Position numbers and translations under genes: made by a program. A stretch of 64,000 nt of DNA, from contig OZ038528.1 of the NCBI GenBank assembly GCA_964036665.1, forward strand, positions 14,824,501 through 14,888,500. The letters run 5' to 3'. This DNA is from Gordius sp. MW1 (lineage: Eukaryota > Nematomorpha > Gordioida > Gordea > Gordiidae). The notes under the pieces were generated by a model, which searched no databases, was not told the origin of the DNA, and saw only the letters and a program-made list of their open reading frames with translations. This document shows positions 1-12,200 of the stretch, piece after piece. The number at the start of each line of letters is the position of its first letter. Positions within the stretch are counted from its first letter, which is position 1.

Positions 1-231
1 CGACGGTTTTGGGAGAAGTGAACCGATGATGGCATTGGCTAGTTTGCGTTTAACCACGTTGCCCGCAGCTTCGCCGTTGAGTCGTTTTTCATAGTAAAAG
101 AGGGTAGAGTAAAGGTAGGACAGGGGTCGCGGATGGTATCTATACAGAGCACCAAATCGATCCAACAAAGTCCCCAATGACTTGTACATAGCTGGCAATT
201 CCAAGTAACGGTGTATCAAGAGATCCAGAAG
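1..231 (-). CDS. MED23: MED23 exon 19, cut by window edge
   Basis: Encodes LIHRYLELPAMYKSLGTLLD, LSYLYSTLFYYE and KRKLANAIIGSL, matching VIHRFLELLPVSKSLETLLD, VTYLYNTLHYYE and KRKLVHAIIGSL. The rest of the gene, roughly 280 residues in vertebrate terms, lies left of base 1. Confidence 0.92.
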
Positions 232-3200
232 CTTCAATGAAGAGAGAGTAATGAGAAGAGGTAAGCGTGACAAAAAAATTTGGTATAAAAAATATGCAAG
301 GGTAAAATAAAAGAATGGATTAAACAGTATCCTCACTTCATTCTGTTTGGGATACGAAAAGATTTCAAAAGCTCATAGTAGTGTTGTAAAAACGGCTGGG
401 TTTTGTTGGTCTACCTTTGGTTTTGGTCGATTTAACATAAGCAACTAAATGTTTTTGGTCTGTGTTTATTAGTCGACCCCTAGGCTTAGTCGAAATTTGA
501 AAACCAGACCTGAGTCGACCGTTAATCTTAGTGAGACTAAAGGCCGACCAAACAAAAATCCAGCCGTTTTTACAATACTAGCTCATAGCATTTAAAACTT
601 AACTTGTTTATAAAGTTAAAATTTACTCTCAACTTAAAAAATGGGGAAATCGAAATAATTATTATCACAATTATCAACAACAGTCATATTTTTTGTCCCA
701 TGCTTGTTTCTATAAAAATTAAAGAAATACGGAAACCGAAGGTAAAGCACTAACCGGTATCAATCGGAAATAAATGTTGCCAAACAGGGTCGGAAATGGT
801 GCGGTGGGAGAGGGAGACATTTGAGGTGCTCTAGGTTCGTTTTCAAGGTTTTCGTTAAAATATCTATAATTTTAAAAACAATTTTACATTTTTAAAAAGA
901 TAATAATATAGCCCCTTTTGAGAAATGCCGTAATTAAATCAAAAGGACACTCTAATAAGCCCCATGCATCCATCGACAATTTTTTAAAAATATTAACATA
1001 ACCGCTATTTATTAATTAATTTCAAATATAAATTTCAAATTATAGATGTGTCTGATACCTGCTTAATAGCTCAAATAATACTTTATATATACAAAGTTCT
1101 TGTAATATTTACTTTTCGGGGTATTTATCGCAAAAGGAGACGTGTTTGGAATACCAGTCCTCACTGAGCCAATGCTTGGGCGGGTACGTAGCCAAGAAAT
1201 CGCTAAAGCGTTGATGTAAGGCTTCTGGCGGTTTGAGTAATAGCAATTGCGCGACGAACAAGGCCATTTGCGATGGCATTGTGTTAGAATCAGAGTCGCT
1301 TTCCAAAACATGGTCAGGTGCAAGAACAGGGTTTTCAGTGGTGGCGGGTGTGGGCCACGGGCTTGATACACTTCCCAACTGCTATCCAAAAAGTATATTA
1401 ACAAAATTTCAAAAAGCAGAAGCAACTATAATCAGATCAATTTTAACCTATTCCCTTTTTAAGCTTTCAAAAATGCGTCTATAAATTATTTATAAAAAGT
1501 TTGTTGGCCCATTTCTCAATTGTCCAAATTCCAAACATTCCTAAAAGATTATGTATTCAAGTCCTTTTAGGATTTGGAATATTCCATTTAAAATCTAGGC
1601 CAAGATTCTATTAAAGGCGGTATTCATATGTCCCCAATATTAAAAATGACATATTATTTTTGCATCCTGATCATCAAAATTGATTATATAAATCACTAAT
1701 CTTAGTTGCTTAATAAAATTTTCAAACTCACATCTTTATTTATGTCTCCTGAAACTAACCACTTCGATAAATCTTACCGTATTAGTGGGCATTGCCCGAT
1801 TTTGATGATCTCGGAGTATGAGTACTTTGAGGAGGTGATCTAATGGAAACAAGCCTTTGCTCCATATCATTTCGTTCAAGGCATCCAAGTATATGGAGGC
1901 CAGGGGGGCATGATGAGGTGTATTGGGTGTGGCACAAGCCTCGAATTCCCCAATCAAATAGTCCACAAAACATCTCAACATCGCGGACACGCCGCCCGAA
2001 AAGGTAATTGCAGTGGCACTGTTGTTACCGCTAGACTGAGAACTTGCATTTCCATTTTTCCCCGTCGGACCAAAGGTGTACAAGATGGCTCTAAGGGCAT
2101 GTTCATCATAATCGGGCGGTTGAGGTAATTGGGACTGGTTTGGGCCTTGTTTTCGCCGCTCGACCCCAATTTTCCACAGCAGACAAAGTATGAGGGCTCG
2201 AGATGGGTAGGGGGCGGTTGGGGTTGCGTTAGGCGAACCGAGAGCATTAGGGTTGGCCAGGAGTGAGGCTAAGTAATTGGACACGTCCACGCTATTACTA
2301 ACGAAACCTGTGAGTGGGGGATATATACTGTGTATGGCATTGGAGTTACATTATGCAAACGCGCATAGATCAGGTAGAAAGTAGTGTAAGTTATAACCGT
2401 TCAATATTGTTAGGCGAATAGATTTGGGTTTTATAAAAAACGCTTCTAAGTTCTTGAAACAATCGAAAAAGCCTTGAATGCGACATATTTTTATATTTTG
2501 ATGTATACATGTGAGTATTTATAATTTAAAACAAACATGTGTATTAAAAAAATTAATCTGTTATGCAACAAAACCCTATAATATACATCTCTAGGCTAAA
2601 CGTTATATTTATGCTACGATAAAGAATATGTACTTTATGAACACCACCATTTAAAGCTCTAAGAATTAAATTTGAAATTAATTAGGACGGGTTGAGTTGA
2701 ATTTAACATTCAAAACAAAATTAGTGTAGCATTTTATTTTTTCATGATACAGTTTCATGTGGAAAATACACCCAAATGTGGCACCCACTCTTCTTATTAC
2801 TATTATAGAAAAATACATTTGTAGGTTATAATTTTAGGATTAAGTGTAACTTGAAACTGTTTTTAAACAGGCTGAGTGGTTCAGTAATTCATAGTTGTTC
2901 CCAAATGGAGAAGGTTACAAAAATTGTTTCTAAAAATTAAATGACTAACCAAAACACTGGTTAAATGAATAACGTTCCAAAACCTTTATAACAATGAAAT
3001 AATTCCTATAATAACAATTGCATACTCAGCATGTTTTTGTATTCTTCTTCGATTATGGCCCTGAGAGAACCCTTGTCTTCCGGTGCCGGTTTATTTAGCG
3101 TAAAAAATTTAGACAAGGATGACGGAAAATTTGTCAAGGTCTGGGGTGACCAAGTGTGCGGTGTCAATTGCATAATGTTATTGATGATATCGTAACACCT

Positions 3201-6200
3201 ATTGTGAAAATAAACGATTAATAACGCTGTAGCGATATGATTTATAAAATTTAAGTGACATCCTAATTCAATAATCACACTGTAGAGTGTCAAGCTTTTT
3301 CAACCTAACCCCAACAAAATAAATGTTTGAATTTGGTTAAGACCTAGCCCGAAAAGTTTCAAAAATGTGGAACACTGAATATGAAGATCTTTGATGAAAA
3401 ATAATTCAAAAAAATAATTCAGCAAAACAAAAATCAACAAAAGAGCATCTGATGTTTCAGACAAGTCTCAAATCTATTTAAAAGACTCTGAGCTGCCGCA
3501 AAATTTCTAAGATATTATTGATGATATATTTTTACCTTTTAATTTTCACCAATACTTAAATAATAATAAAATTAAAAAATAATATTATAAAGTTCATAAA
3601 ATTATATAAGGCGTTGTATAAAAATGGACCGAGACTATTAGATTTAGAACAATTTGGTGCAAACAACACACTCATTGTATTACTATTGCAGCCGATGCCT
3701 CACTAGCTTTGATCCAAATGGAAATTTAAGTAATTTATGTCTTATATTTTTAAAAAAATATTAATTTGCCTTTGCATAACGTTTTTTAACGATAAAATAA
3801 TTTTTCCAACCGATTTTTAATTTAACTTTTGATTGAATTGCGACAAACAGGAGCAAACAATTTTTGTTTATGCTAAAGTAGTGTCATATACGTGAATAAT
3901 GAAAGACGAATCGTTACCTTTTATGCATATTTATATCGGTTTTGCTATAATTGTATATTTTAATTGTGAACCAAAACCGAGTTCGTAAAATTATAAGTTT
4001 TAATTCTATGGTTTATGTTCTAATATTGAACTCACCTCCCTCCCTACCCGGCCCCTCTCCACTTTATTATTCCTCACATCATTGTCACATTCTCATCAAT
4101 ATTCAGTTTCCACAGTTCAATTATTCATTTGTATCTTTTTATTACACTAGTTATTATTCCTTTATTAAATTTAATAAGCAGTTGGGAGAAGCTAAAAGAC
4201 ATCATGTCGATTCGTCAAAAAAAAGACGATTTTCGAACGACCATTTCAGACCAGGATAATTTTTGGTAAGGGTGTAGGCCTCATTTATTAGATTAATTTC
4301 TGAAAGTTTTAGCCATTTTGGGCCAATACTTTTTAAGTTATGGACGTGTTAAGGGCCAAAATCACGCTCGTGAGCGTTTCATGGATTTTACTATTTTTTT
4401 CGTATTTTTGAAGGTAATTGCGTTATTCACTCAGATCTTGGTGCATTTTGTTCCTAAAAAATTCTCTATTGAAATAATTTAACCAAAAACCTCAAACTTT
4501 TGCGGTTATTTTTTTGTGGTAAAATTAGTGAAAAATCACAAAAACATATTTCTCCGGTATATGAAATCACCAATTTCACAATGTGAACTCCTTTATGACC
4601 CATTATCATATTTCAATCATAAAAAGTTTGGGCGCGGCTACGAGATGGTCAAAAATTCGAAAAATTGCATTTGCAACAAAAATGTTTATAGATGGCGGTA
4701 TAATCAATTATCACAAGAACATATTATGGTGTGTGTTTTTTATCAAATTGCAAATTTTTAAAAAATATATGGTAAATAAATAATATTGGATTAAAAATCA
4801 ACTTAAATTTTGAACTTTTATCTACGCGGTGGGCAAGTAACCGAGTTTGAAAATAACTTTAGGTTTAATTAAGATAAAAAGTGGTTCCAACTACCAAGAA
4901 ATTTTTTTTAAAATACCTTTCATCCTGCATAAATTTTTTATTTTTAGCATGGATTATCAGTATAAAAATAAAAATACATGAGCAATTTTGCCATCATATT
5001 AGTATTTATTTATTTTTTCAACCTCATATTAATTTTAGCATACCCCTATATCATTTAAGTTAAAATTCACGATCTAAATTTCAAACTCGGATAATTGCCA
5101 ATTGCGCAGAAAAAAATCAAATTTAAGTTTATTTTTATTCCAATATTATTTATTTACCATATATTCTTTATAAATTTGCAATTTGTTAAAAAAATAAACA
5201 CCATAATATGTTCTTGTGATAATTGATTATACCGCCATCTATAAATATTTTTGTTGAAAATGCAATTTTTCGAATTTTTGACCATCTCGTAGCCGCGCCC
5301 AAACTTTTTATGATTGAAATATGATAATGGGTCATAAAGGAGTTCACATTGTGAAATTGGTGATTTCATATACCGGAAAAATATGTTTTTATGATTTTTC
5401 ACTAATTTTACCACAAAAAATTAACCGCAAAAGTTTGAAGTTTTTGGTTAAATTATTTCGATAGAGAATTTCTTTAAAAACAAAATGCACCAAAATCTGA
5501 GTGAATAACGCAATTACTTTCAAAAATATGACAAAAATAGTAAAATCCATAAAACGCTCCCGAACGTGATTTTGGCCCTTTAAACGTCCATAACTTAAAA
5601 AGTATTGGCTCAAAATGGCTAAAACTTTCAGAAATTAATCTAATAAATGAGACCCACACCCTCACCAAAAATTATCCTGATCTGAAATGGTCGGTCGAAA
5701 CCGTTTTGATTTGTCCTGGAATGGCCCATAATATAAATTTATGAAACTACTAGATTGGTTCTTAAAATTCATCCATATGATAGGCACAATATTAATGACA
5801 ATTAAAGCTTTTAATTAAAAACACCAGGAATAAAATATACTCATAAAAGTAGAATTCATTATATAAAACTTGGGTTTATTAATGGTCGAATTGGATTGCT
5901 GAAGAATGTGGGAGAAAAGGCGTTCCAATATTTTGATCCTTTAAGCAAAGTGCTGGTTATGGATAAATAGCGTATTATTTTCCTCCCACTCCTTCACCAA
6001 TCCAATCCTACCATTAACAAACCCATCCAGTAATTAACGTTAAAAAATACCAATTTCCAGAGAGTGTTTCTGACCCTCCAGTCAAGTGAATGGCGCGAGC
6101 GATGGATAATATGAGAACGCGGTTGAGTTCTTCCGAATACTCTGAGAGGATAGATTTGGGATCGCCTTGAAAACGGGAAATTTGGGGTTGAATCTCCGAA

Positions 6201-9200
6201 TTGCCCAGACCCATTATAACGTGCAATACTAAATTCTCCAGACAGGCATGTAGTTGTAGCTGTTGATTCAGGTTTAGGCTCTGCCAAATCCGCGATTGAG
6301 ACGCCGATATATGGTGCATCAGAGAGTGCAAATAGCTTAACATTTGAAACCTGAACAATGTCGTAAAACCGTGAAGTATAGATAGAATCGGCCCAAAAAG
6401 TATAATTTCAAAGTATCCATTTTTGATGGCAAAAAAATCATAAAAATGTATACACAATTCCATATATTTTCCTCTAATTATTTTGATTAAAGGGGATAAA
6501 TATTAGAAATAATTCCAAAGCCGCTATATGTTTAAAATGCCACAAATAAGGTGCAACATGAAACACAAACAATCCCTGGTTTATAAATTAGAAAGTAAAA
6601 AACATGGAAACCGGTTATATTAATGAAATAAAGATCGATACGAAACAATTTTTCATTGGTCTAAAAAGTAGACCCTAACCACAGTTAATAAAAATATTGT
6701 CTTCCATGGGCGTAGCCAGCATTGAAATTAGAGGGGGGCAATTATGATTTAGGGAGGGGCAAAATGATCACTTTTTGAAATTTTAGCCATAAATTTAATA
6801 AATTTCAACAATTTTTTGGATTTAGAGGGGGGCAGCCGCTCTTCCCTGCCCCCCCCCTGGCTACGCATATGTTGTCTTCGTAAAATTACACTTATGCAAA
6901 GTTTAACCTGTAATGAGGTTGAATATGATGTAAGCGGTGGTTGAACATCTCCAACAATGAGTAAAGAGCTGACCATATTTGATTTTTGAATATGTTGGGC
7001 AGTAGGTGAGCTATAAAATCATTAGATAACAACTACAAAGTTTGCTCACTTATGTAGCCTTTAATGCCCAACGATTCTATTTCCATGTATATTAGTAGAC
7101 GACTGTAGGTTTCCAATAAGCCATACGAAAGGTAGGATGTGGATTTGTTTTGGAAAAATTTCAGTATACTAGTCACGATGTTGTGAATCAAGCTGCAAAA
7201 TTAAAAAGATGTATAATAGTTTATACTGTTAGAAATCAGTTTAGTTTTTATTCGGGATGGATTAGGTTGAATTTATGTTATACTTCTATATAAGTGTATT
7301 GTCAAGAATATATCCCCCCATCTTTTCAATATAATAAGTGTAGCCGATGGAATAAAATAATAATGAAAGGAACTATAAATATACAAATAATTCATTATTT
7401 TCAAAAAATACATATTTTGTAAAGATGAAAAAAATAATAAAAAAAGTTAAGAATTACAATTATTTGGAGAACATTCCGATATCGCTATTAAATTATATTT
7501 TAAGATAATAATGCCGATTTTCTAAAAAAACGATTCGCGATTAACATAAGATAGTAAAGACGATTGTGAGGGTGGTTATCGCAATGGGACAAAAAATTAC
7601 AGTATTGTTAATTTCCGAGTATTTTGAAACTTTCAGTGCCTCGGCTTGAGACACTATTATATTATAAAATTAAGTAATAATTATGGCGGTATCAATTAGA
7701 GTAAACTTATAATCTCAATTGCGGCACATAAGGAACATTTGAACCTACAAAAAAGGCAACATTCATTTTCGCAAAGCCTCAATGAAAACTAACCTCATCT
7801 TAGCGTGAACGCTTAACGAATCCAAAAAGTCCATGGAAAGGGGCACAGAATTGGGTGCTCCAATAGATAACTTATAAGCTTGGTCATTTGGGTCGGGGCA
7901 AACCGTTAGAAAATCTATGATTTTGGTCATGGGGGCGGTAAAGGAGTCGGCGCTGGTGCTAAAAGCGTTGCACAGCAAGGGCAGGACGTAGTTGGTTGTG
8001 GGACTGGAGTATGGGACTACCGCATTCAAATCTGCTAACATATAAACTTTGAAAAAAGGGTTAAATTATGTTTACATAGTTTAATGCCGAAATCCTTACT
8101 TATTTTAACCCGACAGTTACCAATAAGCTTCGGCCGAACCAATTTATGTAACAAAATTTTTAGGGTATCTCTCAATATGCTAAAAATATCCAAACAATTT
8201 AGAAAACATGAAATAATTGCTTACTTCCGGAAATAAAGGGGTGCCACTTATAGGCTACATTGTGAGACACATAAAAATACGAAAAAATATTTTTTTAAAT
8301 GACCAATAAGTAATAAAATTAGTTAACTATTATGGAAAGAAACAATAAATGTGAAGTACACAATTGTAGGATGAACATGAGATTCTGGTTGCTTTACTGC
8401 GCACAACGCAGCGCCTTTGAATATAATTTTTTTCGTTGATGACAGACTGTCTTTAGCGTTTTTTGACCTTGATTAATCTAAATTAAACGTTCGTCAAGGA
8501 AGTCGGCCGTATTTTAAACCAATTTTGGACAACTTTTTTCCAAACTGCAGATTGTAATGTTATCTTTGTTAAGGCAATAGAGCTGCGAGGCAATTTGACA
8601 AGCGGCATCCACTCCAAATGCAAACCGTGGGAAATACAAAATATCCTGCCCCGAAACAATATTTTTTGAAACATAAAATTTTTGATCAACGCGATCTACG
8701 TCACCCATTAATTTGTCAAAAATATTTTCCTGGATTTTTGAAGATTGGTGATTCCTCCAACATTAGTGATAGGCGTAACACCATGACAATTTAAAAGCAT
8801 CGTCACGATGCTATTATCGAGTCAATCTTTAGAAATGGAATCCCTTTTTTTTCATGGATTTATTTTATATCGGTTAATGATCAGTTGAGACGATTTACAT
8901 GCATTGTACCAGTAGCTCCAATATTCATTTCTGACAATTTAATAAATATTCGCTTGTAAAGACTTATCAAATATAATAAAATCTAAAAGGTTTTCATAAG
9001 TCAAGTATGACTAGAGCCCTGCAAAATTGAATTTTATCGGCCCAAGCCCAAAACTTTTTTTTATTTTTTTGCCCGAGCCCGATTTGTTTTTTTCACTCAG
9101 GCCCGACCCGAGCCCGGCCCGACTTTTGTAAAAATGTAAATTTGTACCAATTTTATTTCAAAAACTGAAAATTTCAGATACAAAAAAAATTGTAGGGGGG

Positions 9201-12200
9201 GGGGCGTTCTTGATTCAAGTTCAACATCAAATCCAAACCCCCCTCTCCCTTCCTCCTAATATTTGTACAATATGTTGATAATACCCCTAATAATAAATCA
9301 TACTCACTCTATTCAAAATAGCTACCATTATTTTTGCTTTTAAGTTTAATCTACACACTCTATTGTTTTAAATATTTCATCATCACTCATAGTCAAAGTC
9401 ATACATAGCATAGATAGACCCACACGGCTAAAGAAATTAATTGAGGTGGTGGGGGGGGGGGGTAGTAAAATTCTAAATATTTATTTGTAGGGGGATTATC
9501 TTGTATTGTAATTATATTTTGGATTAATATTTGTTCAAATTTTTTTTCGGGCTCGGGCCTCGGGTCGGGCTGGCCCAGGCCCGACCCAAGCCCGAGGCCC
9601 AATAAATGTTTTAAATTTGCCCGAGCCTGGCCTGAAAGCCCGTCGGGCCGGGCCGGGCTTCGGACGGCCCGTGCAGGGCTCTACGTATGACAGCCCCTCA
9701 TAATCCCATTTCATTATGCTAGAAGCGAAAACGTGGCCCCTTGGTAGAGTTAAAGCAACAAAATAGCTGGTTTTAATGGCCGCACACTAAATCTTAAAAA
9801 CTTGCCTTATATAAATTGCTTTGAAGTGTGATGTCCATAATAACGGGCTTTGGTTACATCCACTTAAATAATATAAGATGCAATATATAAAATTGTTTTT
9901 AACCTGATAGACACCAGGGTATGCAATTTCGACCTTCCTTCTCGATATTTATGGATACTTAACCGGCAATTTTAAAATTAATTTAAAAATTTAAAATTTA
10001 TCTAATTTTGCCAATGATTTATTTAAATACTATAAAGCTTAAATTTTGTCTTAAAGTTGAACGTCACCTATGGGTTACAATGGGCAGAGCATGTTTGTCC
10101 AGCGTAACCTTTAGTGATTTGATTTTACAACTGTGAATCTTTTTATTTTTGCCTTTTTTTGCAAAAGTTGATGGTAGATAGAGTGAGAATCAAGATTACC
10201 ACAAATTTCCCTTATGCTAAAAAAGGAGTATGGGTAAAATTATATTTTTGATTTTTCTAGGCCTTTTAATCAGAAAGAAGTAAAAATTTAGAAAAGATTG
10301 AAAATAGAATTATAGTCATTAGTCCTTTCAAATAATATATAATAATTTAGCGATATATCTTTACATTATAGAGTAATTGGATACATCGAATGAAAATATT
10401 AACGAATTACTAATTTTCCCCGCGGGAAGAATGAGACAGAGATAAATGATAAGTGGGAATAAAATAAACTTTGATCCTCAGCCACGATCTATGCTTTAAT
10501 TTTTGTATTGAGGTGGTTAGATGAAATGAACCATATAATTTTGAAGATAAAAACGGTTTAAAATGGACCGACAATGATATCGTATTCAAACCACATGGCT
10601 GTGGTCACGCCAATGAAAATATTATATACAACCCAATAGTTTTAGAACATCCAGAAGATTATTAGAAATTTGCCTCAAATGATATTGTTTTATTTATGTT
10701 GTAAATACTAGCAATTTATATACAAAACAACACAACCATAATTTGAATTTAACAATCAACGAATTTAAAAATTTATATTTCACTTTTTTCTTGTCCCTCA
10801 AAAATGTCGAAATGTTTTGGTATCTTTAGGCTAATTTAACAAAATGGTGTCAAATGGAATGCGTAGAAATGGGTTTCAGGGGATAACTAAATATCTCATC
10901 TATCCCCATATTTCGATGGATGAATCCATGGTCCCTTCTTATGGACACCACATTGCAAAGCAATTTATAAAAGGCAAGCCTTTTAGATTTGGTTCAAAGA
11001 TGTGGTGTGCGGCAACAAACCAGCTACCTTATTAACATGCAGCCATACCAAGGAGCCTCGTATTTGTTGGCCAAGCAAAATGAGATTGAATTAGGAGGAG
11101 CAGCAATACTAAACCTAGTTGAAAAACACCCTCTCGATTTTGTGTCGTATAATTTATATTTTGATAATTAATTTACCAGCGCCAAGGTATTAAATTGTCT
11201 TTAAGATATGAATATTGGAGCTACTGGAATAGTGAGAGTAAATCGTATCAAATGTCCTTTGATTGATACAAAAAACATGACAAAAAGGAAAGAGGGTTTA
11301 TTTCGAAGAAGAATACATCTAACACCATGGCAGTACGTTGGCACGATAATAACTAGAGTTGTTAAATTGCTGACTTGCTTCAAACTCCAGACGCGAGCAC
11401 GCACACTGAGTTGCTTAATATGCGCGTTAGCACAATAGTGCTCGCTGTTCGGTGCACTGGGCGGAACAATAAAAATGCTCGAAGGCCGAGCAGAAATTCG
11501 AGCAGATGGTAGCTGGAACAACTCTAATAATAACATATTGGCAACGCTTTCAAATTGTCATGGGGTCACGCATATCACTAATATAGCAAGATTCGCGACC
11601 GTTCAAAAATCTAGGAAAACGATCTCAGTTCAATGCCCATTTTTGGTGAAAATGTATAATAAATATCAGAAATTCAATGCCACAAGAATATCATTCAGGG
11701 GCAGGAAATGGTATTTTCCTTGATTTGCATTTAGATTAGATGCAGCTTGTCAAAATGCTAGGCAACTCTATCGCCTGAACAAAGAAAAAAAGACACTTTG
11801 TAATTTCAAAAAGGAAATAGTCCAAAACTATTTCTATAAAAATACGGTCAACTTCCTAATAGATCGTTAAATCTAAGATTTACCAAAATTAGAAACGTCA
11901 TAGACATTCATCAACGACAGACTCAACGGCGCTGCGTAGTATGTAAAAATACGACTAGAATTTTATGTTCTTATTGCAATATTAGACTTCACATGCATTG
12001 TTGGTCATCATTTCATAATAACTAAATGTTTTTTTTGCATATTTTGTCACATAATAAAATTTTCAGATATGCCTATTTTTACTTTATTTCCAGAAGTGCG
12101 TATTTTTCCAAATTTTTTGTTTTGTTTAGCTAACAAGAACATATCGAGGTGCCCCAAAAAATTTTCATAAAAATTGGTTCAGCCCAACCGTTAGTGATAC

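Noticed and set aside
4516-5414. Two matching open frames of about 80 codons on opposite strands (4516-4761 plus, 5414-5154 minus) as a duplicated gene pair
   Set aside because: They fall exactly in the arms of a long inverted repeat inside an intron. The similarity extends beyond the frames at the same level and there is no recognisable domain or splice support.
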